A stretch of DNA of 64,000 bases from Pycnococcus provasolii (lineage: Eukaryota > Chlorophyta > Pseudoscourfieldiophyceae > Pseudoscourfieldiales > Pycnococcaceae), in assembly GCA_938743325.2 (NCBI GenBank), contig OW568889.1, positions 186,001 through 250,000 on the forward strand, read 5' to 3'. Below, one piece after another: positions 29,239 through 41,267 of this stretch. The notes below the pieces were generated by a model, which was given only the letters and a program-made list of their open reading frames with translations, was not told the DNA's origin and made no database searches. A program made the position numbers and the translations under genes. Within the stretch, counting starts at the first letter, position 1, and every line of letters starts with the position of its first letter.

Positions 29239-31071
29239 ATGGACGCCTCCTCCGCCCCACCTCCACCTGTAGTAGTACCTGTAGCTTCAACATCTTCGAC
29301 GATGGCTGCCACACACGTGTACCCGTCCGCGGGCGTGCTATGCGTGCCTATGGAGGTGCGCGCAATCACGACGTCAAGTCCTTGGACCCAGTCCACCTTA
29401 CTCATCGCAGGACGAGCCACGCACGTGCGCCACTCTGCTGCTCCTGCGAATCCAACCCAGTCAGCAGTTGGGGCGGCACCTACCCTTAGCGACAACGAGT
29501 GGGTGGGAGCACCGCCGGTGCCGTCGCGGGGGGGCGGTGTGGAGAGATACACGCCGTGTGTCATGGCGTTCGATACGAAAGAAAACTTTCAAAAGGACTC
29601 TCAGCCGAAGTGGACGTGGACGTGGAGAGAGCAAGGAGGTTTCTTCGGCACGGCTGAGGAGCACTCGACCCACTTCGCAGTGAGCGCCATCGCGGTCACG
29701 CCTGATGGAACGACGTGTGTGGCTGCCGTGCTATCAGCGATCTTGACCTTCCGCGTTGAAAGCGGCGTCCCGCTATTCGCCGTGGACGTGGGTGCGCAGG
29801 TGATCCGTGACGCTGCACTAGCCCACACCGCCAACGCCGTCGCAAGGCCAGCGAGTATCGTCGGCGGTGCACCTGTCACGTCGTTGGCTTGTCCGGGTGG
29901 AGGTGTTGTCGTCGCCAGCTGCGATGGTGCATACGGAGGTCACGTCGTGTACCATCTGCGCGACTTGACGCTGCACGACGACGACATGGCTTCTGATGCT
30001 CAACAACACGTCAGCGCGACGCTATCAGCCGTTCCCACGTACTTGCCAGCGCTCTCTGCGCCGGATATAGTGGAACCTACGACTCGCAGACAACAGAGGA
30101 GGATTGCCTTGCCTGCGCAAAATAATCTCGGTGCGTCGTTGCTTTACGCACTTCCTCCCGCATGCCGACAGCCGCATCGCCCGAGACTCGTCGCGTCGAA
30201 TCTGCACACACAGGCTGTAGCCCTTGTCGAAGTGAGCGAAGACGCAAATGTCACAGATCCATTCGTATGGAGGGTGAAACCAACGAAACGTGGTGAGAAA
30301 CTTGGTGGTGCATGCATCGCGGCAACACGCGGCGGCTCGTTCAACGTGCTCGTGCTCTGCGGCGAGCTCGACCGTAATCGCGAGGGTGCTTCCGCCATCG
30401 GATCTGTGCCCAGGCTGCGCTGCCTTGACGGCGAAGACGGCACAACGCTTTGGAAGATGTCCAGCCTTGAGGGTGCGGACGCGTACCTTACGAATGGAGG
30501 CGGCATTCGACTTCACATGGCTGGCGCTGTGGTGAGCGGAGACGGCTCAAGTCTCTTCGTGAGTCAGTGGGATGGCGTAGTTTGGTGCATTTCTGCCGCC
30601 ACCGGCTCTTGGATCACGTCGCTGCATGGTCAGCCTCCAGGATCCAGCCACAGCTTCTTTCGGGGATACACACACGAGCAGGCGACGCCACCTTGCCTAT
30701 GCGCGCCGTACGACGGCGAACTCCTTTTCACATGCGCTCGCGACCATGCGTCCAGAGGTGACACCGTTCGCGCGTGGCGTGTGGGCGTACCGCTGACTTG
30801 GTCGCGACAGAAACATGGCAGATTTCCTGCGCCGTTCAAGGAGGCTGTGCGCACGCTGCTGCGATGCGTCTCGCGGGCACGCAGGGGATTGGCGGAGGTT
30901 GGCGACGCGCAGAACAAAGATGCCGCACACGCACGTGCTGTTCTCGATGCGATGGCACGTGAAATAGGGCTCGTGGATGTTGTGGTGGAAGCTCTTGCGG
31001 AAGCTTGGTACAAGCTCGAACGGCGGAGGCAATCGCTCGTGAACAAGGATGATGTTCTCGTACAGAGATGA
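29239..31071 (+). CDS. Beta-propeller-like protein, unknown function
   Basis: 610 aa, ATG at 29239, unspliced. Repeated beta-rich segments suggest WD40- or quinoprotein-type blades: VSAIAVTPDGTTCVAAVLSA, VTSLACPGGGVVVASCDGAY, LRCLDGEDGTTLWKM, VVSGDGSSLFVSQWDGVVWC (SADGTTLF-like). The C-terminal 90 residues are helical (AVRTLLRCVSRARRGLAEVG). No signal peptide or transmembrane segment. I could not name the family. The LDGEDGTTLWK motif is closest to PQQ-like propeller repeats. Confidence 0.7.
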   Translation: MDASSAPPPPVVVPVASTSSTMAATHVYPSAGVLCVPMEVRAITTSSPWTQSTLLIAGRATHVRHSAAPANPTQSAVGAAPTLSDNEWVGAPPVPSRGGGVERYTPCVMAFDTKENFQKDSQPKWTWTWREQGGFFGTAEEHSTHFAVSAIAVTPDGTTCVAAVLSAILTFRVESGVPLFAVDVGAQVIRDAALAHTANAVARPASIVGGAPVTSLACPGGGVVVASCDGAYGGHVVYHLRDLTLHDDDMASDAQQHVSATLSAVPTYLPALSAPDIVEPTTRRQQRRIALPAQNNLGASLLYALPPACRQPHRPRLVASNLHTQAVALVEVSEDANVTDPFVWRVKPTKRGEKLGGACIAATRGGSFNVLVLCGELDRNREGASAIGSVPRLRCLDGEDGTTLWKMSSLEGADAYLTNGGGIRLHMAGAVVSGDGSSLFVSQWDGVVWCISAATGSWITSLHGQPPGSSHSFFRGYTHEQATPPCLCAPYDGELLFTCARDHASRGDTVRAWRVGVPLTWSRQKHGRFPAPFKEAVRTLLRCVSRARRGLAEVGDAQNKDAAHARAVLDAMAREIGLVDVVVEALAEAWYKLERRRQSLVNKDDVLVQR

Positions 31072-31199
31072 AGCCTTTTTTTGTGATTGTTGTACAACAT
31101 CTTTTGTGTAAAATAGTTAAAGATTTTCCAATGTGTTGTTACCCGAAAACAAGACGGAGACGCACATATTTTACGACGATCTCATAGTTTTGCTTTGAA

Positions 31200-32463
31200 T
31201 CACACCGCCGATGCTGCTGCCGACTGCTTTGCCGCCGCCGCCTGCGCCAGCCTCTCCTCGAGCGCGCGTGCGCCTCGCTCTCGCCTTCGGCGTGCATCCT
31301 CCGAGTCATTTCCTGGCAGCGGTGCCGCGGATGGCATACCCGCGGCGAGCGATCCAGCTGCGCCGCTGGCGTAAGAGCCACCGCCGAAGATGCGATCTGT
31401 GAATCGGTCGAAAGGTGTGAGAGCCGCCTGGAACGCGGTCGGCACGCACGACGCCACTGCAAACTCTTCCGATGCGTCGCCTGGAATGGGCTGATATGGA
31501 GAAGCACCAGGAGCTCCAAGTGCCTCCGTGGGTGCGGGTGGCTGGCGAAAGTAGCGCAGGTAGACCCACGCCGCGATGGTCCCACCGAGCGCGTTGCTTG
31601 GCAGGCCGGTGGGCAAGAGGTTCGTTGCGACGGAGGAAACGAGCGCCGTGAGGAGGAGAAGGGCGGCGGGCATGTACGGCACGTAAGGTGCGATGGTCGA
31701 TGGCACGGCGCCGACCGCCTTCGCGTTCACCTGTTTGAGCGCAACAAAGAGTGCGGCAATGGCAGCGTGCGCTCCCGTGACATTGCTGTACAGCAGGTCC
31801 GTCCTCTGCGTGACGGCGAACGTAAAGACGAGCCAGAGCCAGGTGACGATGGCACCTCCGACGTTTGCGATGGCGATGGTCTTAGCGATTTCTACCGTTC
31901 CCATGACTGGCTCCACCATTCGAGCGAGCGTGCATATGAGTGCCCCCGATAGGATCGCCGAGACGACTGAGGCGTCGCAGTATGCCGTGGTGATGATCGT
32001 CGTCGCATAAGGAAGCACCCTTTGTGTTGTTGTGGGAGGTGGGGAGTTTATGGTTAGAGTACGAGTGAATCAAGGTCGATCGAACGTGTGTGTACACCAC
32101 CACCACCACCACCAGCAGCACACTCTGAACTCCGCGTTTTATTTTTTTTCTGCTAGACAAAAGTTTTCACACACGACAAACCACACACACAAAAACCACA
32201 CACAAGCAAATCACAAGAAAACAGAAAACAGAAAACAAGAAAACAGAAAACGAACGAACATACTTGGCAGGCACAAGTCCGAGGTACGATCGCACACCTG
32301 GCAAGACCAACATCAATAAGGATGACGAGAGCAATAACGCGGAGTACAGGAGCGAAAGACGCGTGTACGGCGGAGTGAAAGATGAAGACGACATGGATGA
32401 CGACGATGACCCTGCCGCTGCCGCCGACGCTGACGACGACGACGACGGTGGAGACTCCGCCAT
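31200..32463 (-). CDS. TMEM115: TMEM115-like rhomboid-fold Golgi membrane protein (two exons)
   Basis: Exon 1 is 32463-32264 (ATG at 32463) and exon 2 is 32019-31200. The 244-nt intron (32263-32020) has GTATGT...AAAG ends and joins LGLVPAK to VLPYATTIITT in frame, giving 339 aa. Exon 1 supplies the first transmembrane helix (LSLLYSALLLSSSLLMLVLP). Exon 2 has TMEM115/DUF1751 features: a second span, ARMVEPVMGTVEIAK, several more spans and a polar tail. A Ser/Ala-rich N-terminus is unusual. The family is catalytically inactive rhomboid-like and acts in Golgi traffic. A GTG-started exon 2 alone would lack the first helix, which supports the spliced model. Confidence 0.8.
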
Positions 32464-32544
32464 GGCGCGTATCCCCAGGGAAGGGGGAAAACACGAAAAT
32501 CAGGGGCGGAGAAGGAGACGGAGAACAGGAAGAAGTCCGAACAG

Positions 32545-32568
32545 GTTAGGGTTTAGGGTTAGGGTTAG
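32545..32568 (-). promoter_or_regulatory. CCCTAA box upstream of TMEM115
   Basis: Reads AACCCTAACCCTAAACCCTAA on the minus strand, about 82 bp upstream of the TMEM115 ATG and 27 bp past the end of the desulfhydrase gene. Orientation matches the other CCCTAA boxes relative to the coding strand. Confidence 0.5.
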
Positions 32569-32594
32569 CTCCTTAAGCTTAGGTCACACAAAGG

Positions 32595-33881
32595 TTAAAT
32601 CCACGCGTCTTTCGCCATCTGCACCGCGCTCGCACTCACGCTGTGCGCGCCGCCGGTGTGCACGAATACGACAGTAGTACTTGTTCCACTGCTCGTTCCA
32701 CCTACTCTAGGGGCCCAAGCCTCTGGATCCTTTTTCACGTCGTCGCAAAACGCGCGCAGCGCCTTTCCGGTATACACGGGATCGAAAATCAGTCCCGTGC
32801 GCATCGCAACATCTGACACGAAGCGAATATCCGCGGGACGCGACACGGCATATCCGAGACCCTTCGCCTGACGCACTTCCATGATTCCAGAGTCACGCAC
32901 GCGCTTCCAGCCCTCCTCTGCCGGCGTGTCATCCGCGACGCCAAGCAGAGACGCGTGCGCACCCATCTCCACGAACGTCTCGTATGCGTGTGTGTAGAAG
33001 TACTCCTCGTCGTCGCAAACGCAGTAGCAAGTTAACTTCGTGCGATTCTCCTGCGCCGTCGGATGAAGGTGCAAACCTATGGCAAGTCCAGCTGCCGTTC
33101 CTCCGCTCCCTGTCGCGACGACGACGTGTGTGACTGTGTTCGTCGTCTGACTGAAAATTTCATCCACGCATCCAATGTATCCCCATGTACCACACCCGTT
33201 CGATCCGCCAACGGGAATGACGTACGGATGCCTTGCACCGTACTCGTCGCGCAGGCGCTCCTGCAGTGTTCTCGTGAGTGCCACGGAGCCGTGTGTGACG
33301 TACTCAGAACGCGTGACGAGCCAGATTTCCGCGCCAATCATCAGCGAGAACATGAGGTTGCCCTCGGTACACTTGCGTATGGATGCCTCGCTGGGTGGTG
33401 GTGGTGGTGGTGGTGGTGGTGGCGGTGGCACTGCACGTTTGTCTTGTTCTGGCTGCAGAAGGCGACGCACGCGCTGCGTGGTAGACGCCGCGAACGTCGC
33501 CAGAAACTCGTCCACCTCCTCCTCACTTCCCCGAAGAATTATGTGCGGCTGCATGCCCAGTTGTCTTGCTGCCGAAGCCGTTGCGCGGCAGTGGTTGGAT
33601 TGTATCCCACCTATGGTGATAACGGCATCGGCGGATTGTTCCAGTGCTTCCGCGAGCAAGAACTCGAGCTTGCGTAGTTTGTTTCCGCCTGAGACACACG
33701 CCGTCTCATCGTCTCTTTTGATCTGCAAGTTGAGCGGCACGCCGCACCAGGCTAGGTCAAAGTCGTGCATGGGCGTGGGTCGCGCGGCGATGAGCGGGAC
33801 GCGCGTGCGCGGCGGGTGCGGCAGGTGGTTGTTGGCGGTGCACCACGCCGGCGGCGAGTACGGCTGGCATCGTGCGGACAT
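32595..33881 (-). CDS. D-cysteine desulfhydrase / ACC deaminase-like PLP enzyme
   Basis: 428 aa, ATG at 33881. Fold-type II PLP family signatures: LQIKRDDETACVSGGNKLRK with the PLP Lys in GGNK, ITIGGIQSNHCRATASAA, PVGGSNGCGTWGYIGCVDEI, VVVATGSGGTAAGLAIGL and FDPVYTGKAL. These enzymes release sulfide, pyruvate and ammonia from D-cysteine (EC 4.4.1.15); true ACC deaminases share the fold and cannot be excluded. A 12-Pro run from a GGT/ACC microsatellite (33393-33430) is inserted in a loop and lengthens the protein. No clear targeting peptide. The 3' end lies 131 bp from the TMEM115 start on the same strand. Confidence 0.85.
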   Translation of the reverse strand: MSARCQPYSPPAWCTANNHLPHPPRTRVPLIAARPTPMHDFDLAWCGVPLNLQIKRDDETACVSGGNKLRKLEFLLAEALEQSADAVITIGGIQSNHCRATASAARQLGMQPHIILRGSEEEVDEFLATFAASTTQRVRRLLQPEQDKRAVPPPPPPPPPPPPSEASIRKCTEGNLMFSLMIGAEIWLVTRSEYVTHGSVALTRTLQERLRDEYGARHPYVIPVGGSNGCGTWGYIGCVDEIFSQTTNTVTHVVVATGSGGTAAGLAIGLHLHPTAQENRTKLTCYCVCDDEEYFYTHAYETFVEMGAHASLLGVADDTPAEEGWKRVRDSGIMEVRQAKGLGYAVSRPADIRFVSDVAMRTGLIFDPVYTGKALRAFCDDVKKDPEAWAPRVGGTSSGTSTTVVFVHTGGAHSVSASAVQMAKDAWI

Positions 33882-35413
33882 GCGCCGGAAGAGATGTGGT
33901 TTGGTTTGGCACCCAAGGGGGAATCAAAACCCCAAACAAAAGCAAGAAACAAAAACCAGCACAAACCCCCAAACAACGCACACTGAAAAATCGGTTGGAC
34001 TTGTGGAGAGTTGAGACTTGAGACCCCTGTTTTCAGATTCAAAAACGCATAAGGCAGATCCGGTGGGATTGGTCGGACTGGTTTGGGTACACAGATTCGA
34101 CCTTCTCGGCCTATCAGAAAACTTTTTTTGTATCAAATGGGGGTTTATTCGCTACTGTACCGGTATGTCTACCGGGTACAGAGTGCAGTAGTGGGTCGCT
34201 CTCCCGCCAAGTGGCGCGCATCACGCTCTTCACTCGCAGCAGTGCTCCTTCCTAAAGGCACAGTACTGCATTCTGCGCAAGTGCCTCCCTCCCTTGCGGT
34301 GGGGTACTGTATCGTTTTTCCGGCGGCACCTCCGGCCTGGTTTGTAGAATACCGCCTTAGCATACTCCTCGGTCGTGGGCAGGTGATCGGGTGCCTCCCC
34401 GCCCCGCGTAGGATTCTTCTGTCCCTTGGCCCTTGGGCGTTGGGAACGACGGACTTTCCACTCCATCCATGTGCCTCCCTCCTCTTCCTGTCACCTGTGA
34501 TGCGCACAAAACCATCTCTTCCCACCCTGAGGCCACCCAACGACAAAGACAGGCAGACAGGGGTGTGTGCTTCATCACATCAATCCCCCGCCTTGAGGCA
34601 ACCCTTGCTGATGCCTCGCTGCAAGCCTGCAACGGCAACAACAAGAAGACCAAGACCAAGACCAAGACCAAGACCAAGACCAAGAAGAAGCCCACTTCTG
34701 ATCACACCACTGGTCATCGCGCCAGCACGCTCCATAGGAGCTTATCGTATTAGTACTAGCAAGGGGAAATAACAATGTGTTATTTCCCCTTGGTAGGCCT
34801 TCCTACTAGTCTAGGAAGAGGGAAGTGGCGCCTCAACACCACCGTTGGCAAACACCACTCCCTCGCAGCCAACCGGAAAAAGTACCCCAAACAAAGACTG
34901 CAAAAGAAGCCAGTCCACAGTCCACAGCACTCTCCCCCAATAACAACAAAAGGGTGTGAAAAAAGAGGGGAAAGGCTTCAAACCGTCCCCTCGTCAAAAG
35001 AACGGGCATGAACAAGTGTCCCCCCAAGTGTTCCAGCGAAAGGAGAGGAATTCTCCTCCTCCCAAGGCCCATCCCGGTTGTTATCGCTCAGGCCCTCAGG
35101 TGGGATCCCACTTCCCAGAGTGTGTGCTAGGGCTTGCACAGGGGCCGGGGCCCGGGGGTGACAAGTCTAAGTCTGCCCTTTGCCTTTCGTTCTGCGCGTG
35201 GCCCTCGCCATCACATACATACATACATACATCACGCCCTGGACGCGAGGGTTGTGTGCGGTTGGTGTGGTTGTTGTTGTGGGTGCTCCTCGTGCTCCTC
35301 CTTGCTTGGTGCTCCTTTGGTGGTGTCTGGTGCTCCTTTGGTGCTCATCTGGTTCACGTGTTGGTCATTGCCTTGCCTCAGTGCTTGTGACCGGTGCTTG
35401 TGGTGAGTGAGTG
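33882..35413. other. 1.5-kb intergenic region
   Basis: No supported gene. It contains AAGACC repeats (34649-34684), the hairpin at 34760, a ggggccggggcccgggg run near 35140, ACAT repeats near 35213-35230, and a TTG/GTG-rich tract before the next gene. ORFs here are low complexity. Confidence 0.5.
34760..34792. repeat. Hairpin CAAGGGGAAATAACA, family member 1
   Basis: A perfect 15-bp stem (34760-34774 with 34778-34792) around atg. A close relative is at 41160-41188. Confidence 0.8.
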
Positions 35414-36431
35414 ATGGGGGCACGTGGTGGTGGTCGACGCCTTCCCTCTTCTTCTGGAGGAGGAGGTGCAGCAGGGGGTGCCACCAGTGCGCCGTCAAAT
35501 CGCAGCGACCACCCTGCAGGAGCTGCTGCAGCAGCTCCTCCTGCTGATTCCCTCATGATGCGCGGGGAAGGGAGGCACGTCACGTGGGTCGGTGGAGCGG
35601 GAATGGACCCGTCGAAACTCGCAGACATGGGTGTGCCAGAACTTCGCGCCAAGTTCCAGGCGGCGTTTGGGCAGGCGACGGCATCCAACAACGGCGCGTG
35701 GCTGCGTCGCAAGCTAGCAGAGCCGCGCGACCAGCGTGCACCGCCGCACCGTGCAACGGTGCCGCGTGCCAGAGATCTCAGCGCCGCCATATGGAGCGAC
35801 GACGCCGCGGCACAGGCTGCACAGCAGAACCCGCCGCGACGACGCGCCGGATCCAGCGCGGGTGCGGCGGCGGGAACCAGGCGCAGGTCGTCAGCTGCCG
35901 CAGCAGGTGCAGGTGCAGGAGGACGGCCAAACTCGCGACGACGAAAACCTGCCGTGACAGTCATGAAGGAGTCGCGCAGCCAGCGCACGCAACTGCAGGA
36001 CCCTCCCGAGGGGTTTGAGAGGGTGACGGAGCAGAGCGTCACACCCGACAGGCTCTACGAAGGTGCGCCAGTGCGCGTCTTCTGGCACGACGGAGATGAC
36101 TCCAGCTGGTGGGAGGCGACGATTACCAAATATCGTCCGCGACCAGGTGCCGCCGTTCGCTGCGAGCTGATGTACAATACGAACCCGCCTTCATACGAGA
36201 AGGTGGACGACTTGCGTGAACTTGCACGCCGCGGAGAGCTTGCCGCGGAGCATGTGGGCAACAACAACGACGATTATGACAACGACGCGTCCTCTTCGGA
36301 CGACGAGGGTGCAGATGTTGTCGATAGAGAGGCGGAGGTGGCGGCGATAGAAGATGACGACGACGAGGAAGAGGAAGAGGAAGAGGAAGAGGACGAAGAG
36401 GAAGAGGAGGAGGAAGATCAATCCGCACCTG

Positions 36432-36468
<37 letters not shown>

Positions 36469-37066
36469 TGGGTTAGCCGCAGCAGCAGCTCCAGCAGGAG
36501 CAGTCCTGCGCGGTCAGAAACGCAAGGCAAGCGCGAGTCGCCAGACTAATGCAGTTCGCGCGGATCAAACTCCGGTCAAACTCCAAAGGCCACAAGCACA
36601 AGGGATCACTCCGACACCATCCCCGAACCATTGGAAACCACCATTTGACCGTGGACTACAGGCACTGCCGGTGGAACCAAATCACGCCAGTCTTCACCCA
36701 CATCAGTCACAATTCCATCATGCATCGCCGCTTCTAGCAGGACCAGGCGCGGGAGCTGGACTGAATTCTCCCTCACCTCCAATGCAGACAATGTATAATC
36801 AGCGAACAACGCGCTCACAGAAAACAACGCAGCTTCCACCACCACATCCTGCTGATTACTTTCAGCAAGCAGGATTTGATGGGCCCGTCGTCATGGGCGG
36901 TTTACCTTTTGAGGATGTTCTCACCAATCCCAGTGGTGATCCCAACGACAACAACCTCCTGGATAATCTGATGCAAGAAACGCCGCACCCAGCGTACCCA
37001 GCATTTCCTTCTTTCGACGCGGAACATCCTCACCACCACCACCACCACCACCACCACCACCAGTAG
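35414..37066 (+). CDS. Nuclear protein with Tudor-like domain and WLRRKL motif
   Basis: 550 aa, ATG at 35414. A motif MGVPELRAKFQAAFGQATAS followed by NNGAWLRRKLAE resembles a small helical module of plant chromatin proteins. A basic Ala/Arg region precedes a Tudor/Agenet-like domain (GAPVRVFWHDGDDSSWWEAT, YNTNPPSYEKVDDL). Then come a long Asp/Glu tract, a poly-Ala run, a basic nuclear-signal-like GQKRKAS, and a Pro/Gln/His-rich tail ending in ten or so His. Tudor-like domains bind methylated histone tails. A chromatin or transcription regulator is likely; the specific family is not recognised. Confidence 0.72.
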
Positions 37067-37319
37067 TGCTGAGGAACAAAATTTCACCAAAATGCGCTAC
37101 CCAGTCTTACATGTTGTTCAGAGTACGCTTGAAAGCTCTTTTCCTTTTGTGGCTTGCGGGCGGAAATAATTTCTTTTCTTTGTTTGAAGTGTAACCTTTT
37201 TGTTTCACATTCATTTTCAATCTTTTCTTTTTTTTTTTAAAATTTGTAGAGTAAATTTTATTTTGTCGCTGTTGTTTTTTTTCGCCAGCCCAACGTCAGG
37301 TCGAAAAGAAAGTCTCGTT

Positions 37320-38963
<1,644 letters not shown>

Positions 38964-38982
38964 TCAGGGGAGGGAGATGATA

Positions 38983-39059
38983 AGCCTAACCCGAACCCTA
39001 ACCCTAATCCGGAAACCCTAACACGGAAACCCTAACCGGATCCCCCTATAAATAACCCT
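38983..39059 (+). promoter_or_regulatory. CCCTAA cluster and TATA-like box before the NCBP3 gene
   Basis: At least five CCCTAA or near units occur at 38983-39035, followed by ctataaata (39047-39055), about 70 bp before the ATG. The C-rich strand is again the coding strand. Promoter function is inferred. Confidence 0.55.
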
Positions 39060-39122
39060 CATCTCTTCGCCTTCTTCTTCTTCTTCTCTTCATTCATTCT
39101 TCTTCTCTTCATTCTTTTTCAT

Positions 39123-40259
39123 ATGGCGCCGCCGGTCCCGATCGTCTTTCCCACCGCACCTGCTCCTGATGCTCCTCTTGTTCAAGACGGCGTTCCTGTT
39201 CCTGTTCCTGTTCCTTTGGGATTTGAAGATATCGCTTCAGCTGCTCAATTAGAAGCGGACAAACACAGGGCAAGAGCAGAAAGATTCAACAGCGAATATG
39301 TTCCGCCCAAAAAACAAAGTCTCTTGAACGAAGTTAATACTTGGCAGGCGGAGCAGCGAGAAAGGTACTCGAGAAAGGGGGACGCATTCGTTACCGGAAT
39401 CGACTTCGCATCGCCGGATGAAATACAAAAGAGAGAAGCGCGCGCAGCCAAGTACGGGGTCACGGCGGAGCCGACGCCGACGCCGGCGGGACCGGCGCCG
39501 GGAATCCCGCACGCCGACGACCCGGAGGAAGCGGCGAGGCGAAAAAGGAGAGAAGAGCGCTTTGGACCGATGGAGTCAGCGCCAGAACCAACCATGGCGT
39601 CAGCGGCGCCGGACGACGACGGCATGGACGTAGACACGCTTGAGCCGCCGCGAGAACCACCCGCACACGAGGCGATCAGGCCGGATGCCGTGCACCTTTA
39701 TGGCGTGGACATGCTCAACAATAACGAAGTACTCAGCTACTTTCTCTCGTATGGCCCGTCGTACGTCGAGTGGATCGACGACTCGAGCTGCAACGTCGTG
39801 TTCCCGGACGCGGGAGGATGTGCGCGCGCACTTGCTGGGCGCGGGAAACCCATCGACGAGGACGGCGGAGACAGCGCGACGGCGCAGACGACGGGGATCA
39901 ACCGCGCGTGGCACCGTGGCCCAGACTTCATGCGAGGAAAGCTTGCCGTGCCGTTGATGTACAGAATGGCAACTGTCGCGGACGTGAGGCCCGAACTGCG
40001 CGGGGAGAAAAAGGAGAAGAGCAGGAGGCTGTGGCGCACGACTCCCGCCGAGAAGAAGAACCGGAACATGCAATTCAAGTTGACTGGCGCGCTCGCCCCG
40101 AAGGCTGGCGTAAAGAAGCGGCGCGGAGGAAAGGGCGGCGGGCGTGGTGGCGGTGCTGCTGTTGCAATGATGGAGGCCGCCGTTGTGGAAGCGACGGCTG
40201 AGGAAGACAAGCGATTGCGCAAGGGAGGTGGTGACGATGACGACGACGATGAGACATAA
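39123..40259 (+). CDS. NCBP3: Nuclear cap-binding protein subunit 3-like (NCBP3)
   Basis: 378 aa, ATG at 39123. The core is the NCBP3/DUF2414 RRM-like domain: AVHLYGVDMLNNNEVLSYF and SYVEWIDDSSCNVVFPDAG, then RGKLAVPLMYRMATVADVRP. The WIDDSSCNVVF block is diagnostic. An N-terminal stretch KHRARAERFNSEY resembles the SARNP/Tho1 RAxRF motif that contacts export factors. The tail is basic then acidic (KKRRGGKGGGRGGG, Asp run). NCBP3 binds capped mRNA and aids export. Shorter than the animal protein, keeping the core. Confidence 0.85.
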   Translation: MAPPVPIVFPTAPAPDAPLVQDGVPVPVPVPLGFEDIASAAQLEADKHRARAERFNSEYVPPKKQSLLNEVNTWQAEQRERYSRKGDAFVTGIDFASPDEIQKREARAAKYGVTAEPTPTPAGPAPGIPHADDPEEAARRKRREERFGPMESAPEPTMASAAPDDDGMDVDTLEPPREPPAHEAIRPDAVHLYGVDMLNNNEVLSYFLSYGPSYVEWIDDSSCNVVFPDAGGCARALAGRGKPIDEDGGDSATAQTTGINRAWHRGPDFMRGKLAVPLMYRMATVADVRPELRGEKKEKSRRLWRTTPAEKKNRNMQFKLTGALAPKAGVKKRRGGKGGGRGGGAAVAMMEAAVVEATAEEDKRLRKGGGDDDDDDET

Positions 40260-40628
40260 GTAAATATGTGGATAGTATGGAACTCCTATGGACCACCTTG
40301 GGGAAGGGGGTGCCCCTCTACTTGCAGAAGGCCAACCCTCCCCGCCTGAGGCGCCTGGGGGGTACGAAGGAAGCTATTTCGCGCACCCTAGATTTACAGC
40401 ATCATTCTCTCAACCTGCTGCCTCGCAGCGTAACTCCACGCCGTTCGCCGTCTTCGCTCGTCTACCGGCATGCTCCGCGATCTTCTTCTTCGCGCACATT
40501 ACGAACGTGATGCCGCAACATCTTCCGTTCCTCCTCCTGTCCCGCGACCTCTTCCCGCCGTTCTTCAACCTGTGCAGGTTTCTCAGAATCAACCCTACGT
40601 CGCTGCTGCCACACCGCCGCCATGGTTT
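40260..40628. other. Intergenic; ORF-like Pro/Gln stretches
   Basis: Between two converging genes. Plus-strand frames at 40288-40470 and 40470-40632 have Pro/Gln-rich protein-like text (NQPYVAAATPPPWF) but no continuous gene. It could be an unannotated spliced gene or 3' UTR. Confidence 0.4.
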
Positions 40629-40928
40629 CTAAAGCTCTTGGAGCGACAATGTACCAAAGCTCACATCCGCCGGCGCGTGGTTGTACAACGCACGCATCGC
40701 CGCCTTCGCTGCGCGAAAGGCCTCGGGCTTCACCGCCTTCGTAGTCACCCAAACAACCCGACACAACAAGTCTGGCAAGTCTCCTTCGTCGTCGTCGTCC
40801 CATCCGTCGTCGTCGTCCCATCCGTCGTCGTCACTGTCTGGGTACCCCTCCCATTCCCTTTCGCTTTCATCATCGTCGTCATCAAAACCATGCATCGAAA
40901 AATTGCAATCAGTCCAATGCGCCGCCAT
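40629..40928 (-). CDS. Small acidic protein, unknown
   Basis: 99 aa, ATG at 40928, TAG at 40629. An Asp-rich centre with a seven-residue repeat (DDDDGWD, twice) is followed by a well-mixed segment (LPDLLCRVVWVTTKAVKPEA, AAKAAMRALYNHAPADV). That second half looks like a folded domain, and the overlapping plus frames are low complexity. No family recognised. Confidence 0.5.
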   Translation of the reverse strand: MAAHWTDCNFSMHGFDDDDDESEREWEGYPDSDDDGWDDDDGWDDDDEGDLPDLLCRVVWVTTKAVKPEAFRAAKAAMRALYNHAPADVSFGTLSLQEL

Positions 40929-41159
40929 CAGTCCAAGAAGGCGCCTTCGTCGTGTGCGTCGCGCTTGCGGCTGTTGCGCGGGTCAAGCGCACGCATTGAG
41001 CGCGCCTTGCACGCGTCGTCGTCGCGCGGAGCTCCGCCGCGCCGCGCGCGCAGGGAGCTCGCGCAAGCGAGCCGCGGGGACGCCGTGGTCACCGTTTGGC
41101 GCCGAGGGCGCCGGGAACTGGACCGGGATCCCAAATGGAAATTTTCCTCCCCAGTTCTA

Positions 41160-41188
41160 CCAAGGGGAAATAATATTATTCCCCTTGG
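41160..41188. repeat. Hairpin CCAAGGGGAAATAA, family member 2
   Basis: ccaaggggaaataa...ttattccccttgg, related to 34760-34792. It lies 80 bp upstream of the gene at 41268. Confidence 0.75.
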
Positions 41189-41267
41189 CTCTACGACGGA
41201 TCCCCCCGCAAGTGGGCCATCAGAAAAAGATAAGGTTGTCCCCCTCCCTTTCTTTCCACGTCAAGCC

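Noticed and set aside
32153-32494. Val/Cys-rich minus-strand ORF in the TMEM115 5' region
   Set aside because: The adjacent frame from 32463 joins TMEM115 exon 2 in phase and supplies its first helix, so this frame is a shadow.
40470-41267. N-terminal extension of the 41268 gene
   Set aside because: Low complexity, crosses the hairpin and runs antisense to the more protein-like ORF at 40928; the ATG at 41268 is preferred.
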